From Emiliania huxleyi CCMP1516 (Eukaryota > Haptophyta > Isochrysidales > Noelaerhabdaceae), in assembly GCF_000372725.1 (NCBI RefSeq), contig NW_005200793.1, positions 1 through 64,000 of the forward strand: DNA of 64,000 nucleotides, given 5' to 3'. Shown piece by piece: positions 19,733 to 29,980 of the stretch (position 1 is the stretch's first letter; each line of letters opens with the position of its first letter). The position numbers and the translations under genes are program-made. The notes under the pieces are model-generated. The model saw only the letters and a program-made list of their open reading frames with translations, searched no databases and was not told the DNA's origin.

Positions 19733-21565
19733 TCATTGACAGGGCGTGAAGCCTGGCTCGCCCGGAGAAGCGGGGCTGAAGTCCTCAAACACCGCGCCGA
19801 TCGCGTCGATAAGGTCCGGCGCCGTCATCGACCGGCGGTGCTTCGCAAACGCGGCGGCGGCGAAGCGGCGCGTCAGCAGGCAACCAGCGTACGAAGCGAG
19901 CAGCGGCGGCGGCGGCCCGCCGGCAGGCAGCCTGCCGCTCCGCTCCGCTGCCTGTGTGCAGTCACTAGGTGAGTTTGTGCTTCTGCCGCCGCCTCCCCGA
20001 GCCAGCGTCGTGGGCTCGGACCGGCGTCGTGTGCTAGCTGCTTGACTCTGTGCGTGGGCGCAACGCTTTGGACTCGGGTTTATTGCAGTACTAGCCCCTC
20101 CACCTTTGCCCAGCCGAGCAGCGTTGCGATGCTCCCGGCGAGGACGTCGCCCTGCCCTCCGCACCTCTTGAGGCAGCCTGGCTAATAATCAATGGATTGA
20201 TTAAATGAGTTCGTGTTGTCGCCTCCGCAACGAGTGGGGCAGCCTGGCTCGGCGCACTCGAGTAGCTGCGTGCCGTCACACAGCAGGTCGGTCGCCTATC
20301 GCATCGAATCAATCATTCTTAACTCATCAACAGCGGAGCCAGTCGCACGGCAGCCGGTCGCCTGTTACATGAATCAAGTGACTCGTGAACCAACTGATAG
20401 GCCGAGGGCCCGTTGCACAAGCGGGCCGGCCGCCCCCTTTTGGACGATCGCCGGGCCCGCCCCTCCCTCGTCTCGGAACGACTCCGCCACCGCGAGGAGG
20501 GCGCGATCTCCGTCGGCCTGCTAACCAACGAACCTCTGCTCGCTATCGAAGTGACGCGAGGGTCCGAGAAGAGCCAGTCTCTGTCGGCCTATTGATTGGT
20601 CGAGTATCGACTGCTCGCTTCGATCGAATGAGAAGAGAGCGAGCGCGATCTCCATTGGCCGCCGGGTCGAGCGCCGCGTCTCCCGACAGCGCGCCCGCCA
20701 GCCGGCCATACTCTGGCTTGTTCGGCGTCAGCACCGCCCATCTTGCGCCGCGAACGAGCGAGGGGCGCTCGAGGACGCACCTGCGGCCGATGCCGGTCAG
20801 TGTCGGGGCATCTCCGGCCATCTCGGTCAATCTCGGTCAATCTCGGTCAATCTCGGGCGAGAGTCCATGGACGCGCCGCAGCCCGTCGGCGTCGATAACG
20901 CACGGCAGCGAGGCGCGCACCTCGGGTCGGGGGGGGGAGGGTTGGGTGCGGGTCGGGGTAGGTTGGAATGAGAGCAACACGACTGGGCTGGGGTACAGTA
21001 GCGTGTGGGCAGCGAGGCGCGCACCGCGCGCTCGAGGAGGAGGGCGGCCACCGCCTGCATGGTCGCGTCGCGGCCGAGGCCGGGGCCGACGACAAGCGCC
21101 TGGCGAGGCACCGTTTTGATTGAGTCGGGGGTGAGATTGGGTGCTGCTAGGGACAGAGCGCGCCGTCAGCGCAGGGAACCACTTCGAGACCTCGTCTGCC
21201 TGGCGTGCCACCTCGGCGAGGTCCACCTGCGCGGGGCAGTGGCAGGAGTGGACAGCCTTCGGAAGCTCTGAAGTGGCGTCTCGGATGCGTGTCCGCACCT
21301 CTGGCGCGCCGCGTAGGCAGCCGTGCACGATGAGCTCGGGCGAGTAGCTCTTGATCGGCACCGCCGCCGCCTCGTCGCAGAAGACGTGGGAGAGGTCGGC
21401 CCCGAGCTTGAGCGCCGTCAGAGCAGCGTAAAACGGCGCTCCGGTGTACTCGAAGCAGCCTCCGACCACGCCGACCTTGCCGGACGAGCCCTTGTAGCTC
21501 GTGGCGACTAGCGGCGGCACGAGCACGCGAAGCTGCTGCGGGCTGACGGCCAGGCGGGGGCCCAT
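19733..21565 (-). CDS. ATP/ADP-dependent (S)-NAD(P)H-hydrate dehydratase
   Basis: Repairs hydrated NADH/NADPH (NADHX, NADPHX), in the cytosol, mitochondrion or plastid. Family motifs appear in order over about seven or eight exons: GSSGKVGVVGGC, GADLSHVFCDEAAA, IKSYSPELIVHG (21565-21164), ALVVGPGLGRD (21099-21025), CVIDADGL (from 20920), AVLTPNKPEYGRL (about 20790-20690), AIVQKG (about 20510-20400), KRCGGQGDVLAGS (about 20185-20105, the nucleotide-binding signature with catalytic Asp), and a C-terminal LLTRRFAAAAF..RRSM. Intron 21100-21163 is GC-AG; 20921-21024 is GT-AG and begins with 17 nt repeated at the next exon. Start chosen at MGPRLAVSPQQ, because the upstream frame is encoded by a dispersed repeat. 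No frameshift seen. Confidence 0.85.
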
Positions 21566-21654
21566 ATACACAAGAGGCTCGGTCCTTCTCCTGGTCGTGG
21601 TCGAGACCGAGGTGCCTTTCAGCCCCTGGAGACCTCGAGAGAAAGTATAAGGGC

Positions 21655-21728
21655 GTTTGTGCCCGTTTGTGCCGTCCTCCCATCCCTCCCTTTTGCCCTG
21701 TCTGTTTTCTTTCTTTCTTTCTGTGCCG
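21655..21728 (+). repeat. Partial copy of a dispersed repeat (CGTCCTCCCATCCCTCCC)
   Basis: The string GTGCCGTCCTCCCATCCCTC, followed by a CTTTCTTTCTTT tail, recurs at about 46395-46440 and 59610-59665. It lies 5' of the dehydratase gene. Confidence 0.65.
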
Positions 21729-21850
21729 CGTCCCGTGCCCACAAGGTCATTTTAATCAAGAAGTTGGTACGCCGGAGAGCCCATGTGAGAGATAATTTAT
21801 AACTAGGAAGAAGAGAATTTCTTGTGGGTTAATAAAAATCTCTCTAACTA

Positions 21851-22215
21851 GGTAGGTAGGTAGAAAGGTGAAGAACAGCCAGGCTCGGACTGGACACCAA
21901 CGCGGTATGGGTGGACGCTAGACAGATGATGACGACACGCACGAGCGACACACAGACAAAAACAGGCACTCATAGGTAGGTAGGTAGGTAGAAAGGTGAA
22001 GAACAGCCAGGCTCGGACTGGACACCAACGCGGTATGGGTGGACGCTAGACAGATGATGACGACACGCACGAGCGACACACAGACAAAAACAGGCACTCA
22101 TAGGTAGGTAGGTAGGTAGAAAGGTGAAGAACAGCCAGGCTCGGACTGGACACCAACGCGGTATGGGTGGACGCTGGACAGATGATGACACGCACGAGCG
22201 ACACACAGACACTCA
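21851..22215 (+). repeat. Three-copy minisatellite, about 118-128-bp unit
   Basis: Units start TAGGTAGGTAGAAAGGTG at about 21860, 21978 and 22106 and contain the same GGACACCAACGCGGTATGGG and CAGATGATGAC segments. The last unit is cut short. There is no coding potential despite an open frame across it. Confidence 0.9.
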
Positions 22216-22378
22216 TACTCGGTAGCAAAAGAAAAAACGCGAACGCGGTCCCCCCCGGGCGCGCAACGGTGCAACTCACTGTGGTCTCTCTTCTCCTCCG
22301 TTGGAACGTCGTGCTGCTGCTGTCCACGGGAACTCCGGCTGTCCAGCACAGCCGGCGCTCTGCGCCCGCCAGTCATCC

Positions 22379-23397
22379 ATGGACCAACAGTTCGAACCTC
22401 CGCCGCTGCCGCTTCTCGTCGCCGCTGCCGTCTTCGGCTGCTTTGTCGCGCTGCTCGGATTCGTTGTCGCGCGCTGCTGCTATCGTCGCGTGCGTCGGGA
22501 TCGCGACTGCGTCGAGGTTCTCCCGACGCTGAGCGAGGAGGAGCTCGAGGCGGCTGGCCCGCCGATCGCACGCCCGCGCGGCTTTTGGCGATCCTGCGCC
22601 GGGACGGTCGTCCCCGTGCGGCGGGCGCACGCCGCGCTGGTGGAGGCGCCGCGCCTCGCGCGTTGCGTCTTTCACCGGCCAGCGGGCGGGAGCGGGCGTT
22701 GGCCCGTCGAGATGGAAGTTTCACTGGATGGAGTCGTCACAGTGCAGGCATGCAGCCTGCCTGAGCACACCGAGAGACGCTGGCCCCACCCTAGCACTGA
22801 GCCTCCCCTCCCCCCCCCCTCCCCGGCGGCGCGCAGGAGCTGCAGAGCGTTCTGAGCAGCGCCTACGACGCCCTCGCCGAGGCAGGCGACGCCCCGCTGC
22901 TGTGCGCTCCCTCCGCCGCCGGCGTGTGTGTCGAGTACCGAGTGGCGCGCGGGCACCCGCGCCGGCGGCTTCTCGACGACGCGGATCTCGGGGTCGCCCT
23001 CTCGCGCGTCCTGCACGTAACCTCTTGCAGCCCGGTGGCTGTGGCCCGCGGCGCGAGGGAGAAGCGGCCGCGGGGCAGCCCCGGCTCGCTGGGCGCACCC
23101 TCGCCCGGCAGGGAGTGGGGGAGGTGCGCCGGTGCAAAAGTAAAAGCAGCGGCGGTGGACGACGGATGCGCCGCCGCCGCAGCAGCGGACGACGACTTGC
23201 TCATCGACGTGTCGCTGTCGGGCTGCGTCGGCGTCCGCTCGACGTATGGCGGCCTCGCGATCTCGGGAGAGCAGTTGCCTCCACCGCGAGCTGCGGTGGC
23301 GGCAGTCGCGGCAGCGGGCCATCCTATTCCTAAGCGCAAGCTTGGAGGGGGTGGCCATACTGCAAGGCCAAGACCAATAGGCTCAGTGAGACGCTGA
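22379..23397 (+). CDS. Single-TM protein of unknown function, two exons
   Basis: Exons 22379-22747 and 22837-23397 join to 309 residues; the 89-bp intron is GC-AG (GTGCAG|GC to GCGCAG|GAG) and keeps the frame. The start MDQQFEPPPLPLLVAAAVF leads directly into one hydrophobic segment (about 10-32), then CCYRRVRRD, a positive-inside anchor. A mixed soluble region follows (EVLPTLSEEELEAAG, about 48-62; ELQSVLSSAYDALAEAG after the junction), then a C-terminal domain with DDDLLIDVSLSGCVG and a basic end. It converges tail-to-tail on the methyltransferase gene, 227 bp away. Family not recognised. Confidence 0.6.
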
Positions 23398-23624
23398 CAC
23401 TCTTTTTTTGTGAAAACGACGGATGACATCGGGCCGCACCACAAAAGCCACCAGAACCAGAGAGACTGCAGACTCCCCGCCACCGCACCCAGCTACCAGG
23501 CAGACAGAGACGCAGCCCGCGAGATGCTGAGAAACCCACGGTCGCTGCAATCGCTCGCAGAAAAGAGGACAGCCAACGACCGTCAGACCGGGGGAGCGGC
23601 TGCCGTAGCCCGCGGCACCCGCCG

Positions 23625-24986
23625 TCAGCTGACCTGCACGAGCACCGCCGTGAGGTAGTTGCTCTCCGGGCAGCAGGGGTGCAGCGTGTGGTCGCAAGCC
23701 GGCCCACTGGTGCGCAGCACCGTGAGTGATCGACCTGCGGCGGTGGCGGCCTCGTGCAGCATGGGGAGAAACCCACCGGACTGTGTCATCGCGGCGGAGC
23801 AAGTGCACGAGAGCAGGAGCCCGCCTGGCCGCACCGCGCTCATCGCGAGGGAGTTGATCTGGCGGTACTTTCGCCCCGCGCGCCTCAGGTCCTTGACAGA
23901 CGGCGCCAGCTTGGGCGGGTCGCAGACGACCACGTCGAAGCTCTCCGCCACGCCCTCCCGCTTGAGGAAAGCAGGCACGTCCGACTGGCTGAACTCGCAC
24001 ACGCTGCCGAAGCCGTTGAGCGCCGCGTTGCTCTGCGCCAAGCCGATCGCGGCCGCCGACGAGTCCACCCCATGCGTGCTCGTCGCCCCCGCCGCGGCGG
24101 CGGCGAGCGAGAAGCCTCCAGAGTAGCAGTACAGGTCCAGGAGCCGCCGGCCGGCGCACAATTCGGCGAGCATGGCCCGATTGTCCCGCTGGTCACAGTA
24201 GAAGCCGCTCTTCTGTCCCAGAACCGGCGCCACCAGGTACTTGAGCCCATTCTCGAGCACGGTGACCGGTGGCGCCGGCGCCGGCCTCTCCGCCTGCGGG
24301 CCGCATGCTCCGCCGCCGCCGCCTCCGCCCTCACCTCCGCCGCCGCCGCCCACGCCGTCCGCCTCCCCTTCCGCCGTCCCGCTGGCCTCGGGGGGATTCC
24401 AGCCGTCCGTGCGCAGCCTGCCGTCGCTCCTGCGCCAGACGACTGTCTCGATGCCGGCCAGCTCGAGCAGGGCCACCTCCACGGCCTCGCGCCGCAGCTC
24501 GAGCCAGAGGGCCGAGCTGATGGCGACCGCGGTCGACCCAAAGACATCGACCGTTAGGCCGGAGAGGCGATCGCCCTCGCTGTTGACCAGCCGGTAGGCC
24601 GTCGTGCTCTCCGAAGGCAGGCAGCACGCCGCTCGGCGAGACGCCGCCGCCTGCAGCCGCCGCCGCACGATCTCTGAGATCGAGCGGTGCTCCAGCTGGT
24701 CGCGCTCGATAGCCGGGACGAGCATGCGCACGCGGTAGAGTGAGTGGGGATTCCAGACACCCCAGCCAATCAGCTCGCCTGCTCCGTCGAGGACGTCAAC
24801 CGCCTCGCCGACCTGCACGTTCTCCGTTCGCTTGATGGCGCCCTCAAAGACGAGCGGGTGGCCGCCGTTCTTGAACATCCGCGCCTTTGGCCCCGAGACG
24901 CTGACGGTTCCCACGGCACACGCTCGGCCCGCCAGCGAGGCGGCCAGGATGGTTGGTATGCAGCGCACCCTCTGAAGCATAACCAT
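23625..24986 (-). CDS. RlmI-type class I SAM-dependent rRNA (cytosine-C5) methyltransferase
   Basis: 453 residues, no intron. The N-terminal PUA-like domain (about 25-100) holds KNGGHPLVFEGAI and GWGVWNPHSLYRVRML. The catalytic Rossmann domain holds GFYCDQRDNRAML, the SAM-binding LLDLYCYSGGFSLAAAAAGA, DVVVCDPPKLAPS (motif IV) and LLLSCTCSAAMT, whose Cys residues fit the 5-methylcytosine catalytic pattern. Bacterial RlmI methylates C1962 of 23S rRNA, so an organelle ribosome is a likely target; the start MVMLQRVRCIPTILAASLAG resembles a short presequence. A Gly/Glu-rich low-complexity insert (about 215-245) interrupts the linker. Start at the first ATG; a GTG further upstream is unlikely. A CTCTAC-rich repeat begins 30 bp upstream. 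Confidence 0.88.
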   Translation of the reverse strand: MVMLQRVRCIPTILAASLAGRACAVGTVSVSGPKARMFKNGGHPLVFEGAIKRTENVQVGEAVDVLDGAGELIGWGVWNPHSLYRVRMLVPAIERDQLEHRSISEIVRRRLQAAASRRAACCLPSESTTAYRLVNSEGDRLSGLTVDVFGSTAVAISSALWLELRREAVEVALLELAGIETVVWRRSDGRLRTDGWNPPEASGTAEGEADGVGGGGGGEGGGGGGGACGPQAERPAPAPPVTVLENGLKYLVAPVLGQKSGFYCDQRDNRAMLAELCAGRRLLDLYCYSGGFSLAAAAAGATSTHGVDSSAAAIGLAQSNAALNGFGSVCEFSQSDVPAFLKREGVAESFDVVVCDPPKLAPSVKDLRRAGRKYRQINSLAMSAVRPGGLLLSCTCSAAMTQSGGFLPMLHEAATAAGRSLTVLRTSGPACDHTLHPCCPESNYLTAVLVQVS

Positions 24987-25016
24987 GGTGGGCGCGTTTT
25001 TCACTTGCGGGGGCAC

Positions 25017-25180
25017 GATTTCACGTTGTCGAGCGCCTCCACATCGCTCTACAACGCACCCGCCACCCGCCTCGTCACGCGGCGGATGTAGAGCTCTAGA
25101 GCTCTACAGATCTAAGCGCTCTACATCTCTACAGCTCTACAGCGCTCTACACTCTACATCCTCTACACCCTCCCTCAGGA
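25017..25180 (-). repeat. CTCTAC-rich dispersed repeat, copy B
   Basis: Shares both ends and the GTCACGCGGCGGATGTAGAG segment with copy A (9420-9605). It sits immediately 5' of the RlmI-like start codon, in the same orientation to the gene as copy A has to its ORF. The rest of the spacer to 25692 shows no gene. Confidence 0.8.
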
Positions 25181-25692
25181 CAGCTTCTGGCTCAGCTCTT
25201 CTCGCATTCACCATTCTTCTACCCTTAACGGAGTCGCTTAGGCTCCGGTGGTGTGCCGGTGATAGTACTAGCACGCGCCAGTTCGCACCTGTGTCGAGCC
25301 TGTGTGCTGTGAGAGAGAGTTGTTTTGTTTAAATTCTTCTACCCACCACCATCCCCTGATCTCCTCCAATGTCTGAGCAGTCGAAGCCAAGGCAAGCTGC
25401 TCAACTTGAGGGGACGAGGCCAGCATTAGCAGGGACTTACCTTAAGGTATAGGGTTTCGGGGTCGCACATGTGACATGACTTGCCACCTGGTTAGGGACC
25501 CTGTCGGTGACTTCACCATGGAGGTGCATCGCGGCACTGTCGCGAGAGGGGACAGCCCGTTTTGAACGCCCAGCCAGTGGACCGGAAACCCAGCCGTCCC
25601 GCAAAGGAACGGAACATATTGCAATCAGGACGGGTATTACGGACGGACGTAGTTGTAGTGTCGAGAGAGACAAGACACACAGATGTACGTAT

Positions 25693-27628
25693 ATGCCCCT
25701 CTCGACATCGACCGGCCTCGCCGCAACCGCCGGGCTTGCTGCCGGCTACCTCGCGTACGTACACCTGCGGCACAAGCGAGCCCGCGACGGCGGGGAGGAA
25801 GGGAGCGAGCCGCCACCGCCCTCGCCGGTGCCGCCACGCCGCAGCAGCGTCGCGGTGGTGGCCAAGAAGGTGAGCAGCAGCGTCGCGGTGGTGCTGAAGC
25901 GTGGTTCGTCGAGTTTTGTCGCCACGGCGGAAGCCTTGACTGCCGTCCACGCGGAGCAGCACCATCCCTTGCCGTCCCGCAAGCAAGGGCCATCCACGAA
26001 GGCCTCGCTCCTCTGCGGCGTCGCTGCGGCGCTGCAGTAGATGCGGAAACCGGGCGATCTCTATGCGCACTAGCTGGCTCCATGGTTGACGTCGTCTGAC
26101 GCGAAGCGGTCTAGATTTGATCTGTTTGCGCCGCGTCACTCCCCTAGGCCCTTCACCTGCACGTCGTCGCAATCTCGGTTCGCAACCTGATCGCGTCACT
26201 CAAGAGCGACGTGCCTTGCAGCAGCAACAGGGCCGCCTTCCTCGTGCTCACGCTGGCCACCTTTGCCGCATACTCATGGGACGTGCTGCTCGTCGTCGTC
26301 TTCGACGTCATCCCGTATAGTCGGTGCAAGAGCGGCGCTCACTCGGGACGCGCGCCTCACCCCCGCGCGACGCGGCTGCTCTAGGCGTGTGGCGTGCGGC
26401 CCACTGTAGGCACGGACATCCTGAAGCACCACGGACCGGTCATGCTGACCATGCTGCCGCTCATGCTTCCCTACGGGCTCGGCATCGCGGCCATTGAGCC
26501 GTTCCTGCCGGTGCCGCCGCCTGCCAGCTCGATAACCCTTCAGGTCTCGGGGTGGGGCTTCGTGTCGTCTTTCAACGAGTTCATCATGTGCCCGCCATCC
26601 CGAGATCACGCGAGGCTCAAGGGTCCAGCGCGTAGGGACCCACTCCCTCTTCCCGGTCCCAGGTGCATGCAAAACACGAGCGACGCGTCGTTCTTCCGCT
26701 CACATGAGGCGTGCACAGTCGAGCTGGCGTACAAGGTGCTCATCTTCACCACCTTCTCCTCGCTCGGCTGCCTCTCAGTGTGGCGAGTGGTGGGAAATTG
26801 CTTTTGCTGGCACGCTGGCTTGCCCGGGGGCACAGCACGCTCTAGATGCGCCATCAGCAGCTTTGGCTCGCGCAAAACACATCTTGTCCCGCGCCGCGGA
26901 CTGAGGGGAGACTCAGGGCGGATGAGACGCTGTGGGCGGTCCACTCGAGTGCGCCGGCTGTATATCTCGCCATCTCTCCCCATCTCTCCTCACCTCTCCC
27001 CATCTCTCCCCACCTCTCCCCATCTCTCCCCATCTCTCCCCACCTCTCCCCATCTCTCCCCATCTCTCCCCACCTCTCCCCACCTCTCCCCATCTCTCCC
27101 CATCTCTCCCCCTCTCTCCCCACACCTCCCCACCCCTCCCCACCCTTCCCCACACCNNNNNNNNNNNNNNNNNNNNNNNNNNNNNNNNNNNNNNNNNNNN
27201 NNNNNNNNNNNNNNNNNNNNNNNNNNNNNNNNNNNNNNNNNNNNNNNNNNNNNNNNTCTCCCCATCTCTCGCCATCTCTCCCCATCTCTCCCCATCTCTC
27301 CCCATCTCTCCCCATCTCTCCCCATCTCTCCCCACCCCTCCCCACCCCTGTCGCGCGCCTTCTAGGCACCTGGTCGTCGGCGGCGCGAAGCACGCTCAGC
27401 TCGCCGGTGCTCTGGAGCGGGTTGTGCTACCACATGTTCGCCATCATCATGTACCCAAGTCTCGCGCACCGCGCAATCTCGCGACTCCGCGACCACGTCA
27501 ACGACCCAAATGCGAGTCTGAGAGCGAGCGGGCTGCAGAGCCAGCAAAGGCTTCCCAGGATCAGCAGCCGCCCCGAGTCGATGGTAACCCCCGCCGAGCT
27601 GGCAAAGGCGCCGACGCCGGATGCGTAA
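25693..27628 (+). CDS. Multipass membrane protein, TLC-domain-like, multi-exon
   Basis: The first exon starts MPLSTSTGLAATAGLAAGYL with an N-terminal membrane anchor. Later exons supply further hydrophobic segments: AAFLVLTLATFAAYSWDVLL (about 26220-26300), DILKHHGPVMLTMLPLMLPY (about 26415-26475), VSGWGFVSSFNEFIM, YKVLIFTTFSSLGCLSVW, and finally LCYHMFAIIMYPSL near the C-terminus. The D..KHH motif followed by a long hydrophobic stretch and SSFNEF is like the TRAM-LAG1-CLN8 fold of ceramide-synthase and TMEM-type proteins, but this is a weak, motif-level match. The last intron is a TCTCCCCATC array containing an assembly gap. Exon borders are approximate. Confidence 0.45.
26965..27350 (+). 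repeat. TCTCCCCATC tandem array interrupted by a gap
   Basis: A pure array of the 10-nt unit TCTCCCCATC/CCTCCCCATC flanks 100 N on both sides. The gap is presumably a collapsed array. The array is probably intronic to the TLC-like gene. Confidence 0.9.
27157..27256. other. Assembly gap (100 N)
   Basis: Exactly 100 undetermined bases, so the true length is probably unknown. Confidence 1.
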
Positions 27629-28199
27629 ATGACAGCGGGGCTTCATTCGTACGATGTAATTAATAGCTCCGGGAGATTTTCGAGTCGCTTGTTCAACGCT
27701 ACTGCCAGACTGGTACTCTGCGTACCTTGCCATGCCGACTGGGTGCATATGTGCATGCACATAAGTGTGATCGAGTCGTGAGACAACCGAAAGTGACCCA
27801 CACGTAAAAGAAAAAAATCTACGCAAATATCAGTGTGTGTAAACATTTAATCGATACGTGTGTGATCTGTCAGTGGTTGCCAGGTCATGCAAAACGCTCG
27901 CACGGGCCCTGAGTGTGTCACCGAAACGCGTACACCGGCACATTGTCGGCCGATGCGCGGCTCGCCGCCCACCCGACGCGGTCCCTAGGTGCTATATAGC
28001 ATAAGCACCGTCCGTGCAGGGCTCCTAGGCCATCACTGGGTCCACAGTGGACGGACACACAGCCTCAGCCGGCCCGGCGGGCTCCCGACCAGAGCCCGTC
28101 CGGAGGCCACAAACGGACACTCTACCGACATTTACACCCCTAGACAATCCACTTCGACTAGCATACGGTGTCGGCCCGACCGCCCTGCGGCCCCAGCTA
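27629..28199. other. Intergenic, no supported gene
   Basis: AT-richer spacer after the TLC-like stop. No gene motif was seen. Confidence 0.4.
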
Positions 28200-28435
28200 C
28201 CAGCTGGCGCCGCTCGGCCCGGCTGGAGGCGCCTGGGGCGCCCAAAATCGCGGAGCCGGCGACGTCCTCCGGCCAGCACGTCGCAACGAAAATTGCTTTC
28301 CTCCGTGAGCAAGTCAAGGAGGCAAAGCGAGTGTACCTGTACCATATTCGGACACAGGGCCAGCTGGCTGACCTCATGACGAAGCCACTGGCAGCAAGCA
28401 TTTTCCACCCGTTGGCCAGCTTCATGATCGCCTAA
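28200..28435 (+). mobile_element. Ty1/copia retrotransposon remnant (3' end of RNase H)
   Basis: The frame ends KIAFLREQVKEAKRVYLYHI, then TQGQLADLMTKPL and a stop soon after. In copia polyproteins this is the conserved end of the RNase H domain (H-x-x-RE, then T..Q.AD..TKPL). Upstream in the same frame the sequence is unrelated Pro/Ala/Arg-rich, so the integrase, reverse transcriptase and most of RNase H are missing. A long terminal repeat should follow, but I cannot define one in 28436-29014. Confidence 0.75.
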
Positions 28436-29006
28436 AAGTTGGCCAAGTCAGCAACGCGACCGCTCATGACAAGCCCTACCAAGGGGCGAGCTGTCGTTGT
28501 GCAACCCCACCACGTCAGCCATCTTCCGTGCAGGCGTTGAGGGGGTGATCTGCGCGATCGCGTATTATGATCGGTGTGAAAACAGCATAGTAGGTGTGAA
28601 TATAGTAAGTAGTACATGCCCCTGTGAGCTCAGGCAGTCCTCTAGTGTGCCTGGACTTGGCCTGAGCAAATAGTAGCGTTTGGGGCGTGAATTTAGCCGA
28701 AGTGGACCTTGCCCAGCAAGGTCCACCAGAGGCCATGTGTCGGGGCAACCAACTCGACTTAGCCACGGACTTTTGGCTCACACCCAGGTCGTTGTACTTC
28801 AAGGCTAAGTAAGAGTGAGTAGGACGAAAGAGTTTTCCCAGCGCGAGGCCATGTTCCCACGCGCTGCTCTCGGCGATTCCGGACTCCCCCTTCCACACCG
28901 GCGAGTGTGCTTCGCAAGGAGGGTCCGGGGCTCACAGCATCAGGGAGCCCGGAGCCGTGTCCGATAACACTACCTCTCGCAGCCGACCACACCCACAAAG
29001 AACCCT
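28436..29006. other. Possible LTR-derived spacer, no gene
   Basis: Follows directly on the copia stop codon, where a polypurine tract and 3' LTR would be expected. No boundary can be fixed from a single copy. Ends at the target-site duplication of the next element. Confidence 0.35.
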
Positions 29007-29014
29007 GCACAAAC

Positions 29015-29909
29015 CAGGGCTGGTGGATTAACGTTAACACGGTGTTGACACGTTAACGGTTAACACCACAGCCGTAGAGGTGTTAAAACGTGTTAACACC
29101 GCCCCTCGGGAGGTGTTGACCCGCCGTCTAGCATATTCACTTCACACCCGCAGCTGCGATTGCGAACATGTCCCATGGGCGTCCCCAGCCATGCCAATGC
29201 GCCTATTCATTATTATCCCTCGTGCTCGACGCCCTCCTCTAAGTCGGCAATCGCTGCATCCACATCCTCCTCTTCCGCCTTTCGGTACTTCTTGAGCGCA
29301 TTCTTCAGCGGCGTCTTGCCACAGTTCTCGTACAGCTCCTCGAGCTCCACCCAGCGCGTGTCGATGAATCCAGCGTCATTGCTGTCCTCTTTGAAAGTGC
29401 CTCGCGTGAGGTAGCACACGGCCTTGTCGGCAGCAGCCAGCCTGTTGCGCCGCTTCTTTGCGATGAGTTGCTCGGGCTCGCAGAAGCGCATGCCGAGCAC
29501 CGCATCAATCTTGAAGCAGAATGTCGGCACGACCGCATCGTCCGCACCGCCACCTGCCAGCCGCGCCTGCCGCTGCGCCGCAGCCGCTTTCTGGCACTTG
29601 TAGCGGCAGCACATGGTGCGGTGCGCGTACTTGAGCAGACGGTGCGCGCTGCAGTTGGCGCAGTGGCCCTGGGAGTAGGGCGCGCGCGGCATTGACGCGG
29701 ACCCAGGTATTTCTCGGGTATACCCGGTTTTTTGCAGGTATACCCGGGTTTTACCCGGAGCGTGTGTCAACACCGTGTTAACGGCTGTGTTAACGCTTGT
29801 TTTGGGACTGCCGTTCAACTGTGTTAACACCGACCTCTGCGCCAAGTGTTGGCACGATCTGTAGTCAGAGCTGCTCCTGAGGTGTGTTAATGTTAATCCA
29901 CCAGCCCTG
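29015..29909. mobile_element. hAT-like TIR element (895 bp) with cargo ORF
   Basis: The ends are 26-bp terminal inverted repeats (29015-29040 and 29884-29909), 25 of 26 identical, beginning CAGGGCTGGTGGATTAAC. The flanks are an 8-bp target-site duplication with one difference, gcacaaac at 29007-29014 and gcaccaac at 29910-29917. CAGGG-type ends and 8-bp duplications are hAT hallmarks. Both subterminal regions are crowded with GTTAAC/GTGTTAAC motifs. It contains one minus-strand ORF (29213-29692) but no recognisable transposase, so it is non-autonomous or carries captured sequence. Confidence 0.8.
29213..29692 (-). CDS. 159-aa Cys-rich protein inside the hAT-like element
   Basis: Starts MPRAPYSQGHCANCSAHRL. 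The N-terminal 35 residues hold Cys pairs (C-X2-C, then CCRYKC) that could bind zinc. A middle region reads CFKIDAVLGMRFCEPEQLI, and the end is helical and acidic (KNALKKYRKAEEEDVDAAIA). It has normal codon use, an intact frame and a position wholly inside the terminal inverted repeats. It does not show the hAT catalytic or dimerisation motifs. It could be a captured host gene or a DNA-binding accessory protein. Start: first ATG after the pyrimidine/TATACCCGG repeats near 29700-29750. Confidence 0.5.
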   Translation of the reverse strand: MPRAPYSQGHCANCSAHRLLKYAHRTMCCRYKCQKAAAAQRQARLAGGGADDAVVPTFCFKIDAVLGMRFCEPEQLIAKKRRNRLAAADKAVCYLTRGTFKEDSNDAGFIDTRWVELEELYENCGKTPLKNALKKYRKAEEEDVDAAIADLEEGVEHEG

Positions 29910-29980
29910 GCACCAACATCGCAAGGGCGGGGACCTGTTCCTTTTTACCCACCTCACAGTAGAGAGGTGTCCGTTTTTAT

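Noticed and set aside
27980..28265. Extended copia polyprotein upstream of the RNase H remnant
   Set aside because: The frame is open but has none of the RNase H or reverse-transcriptase motifs; the match starts only at about 28270.
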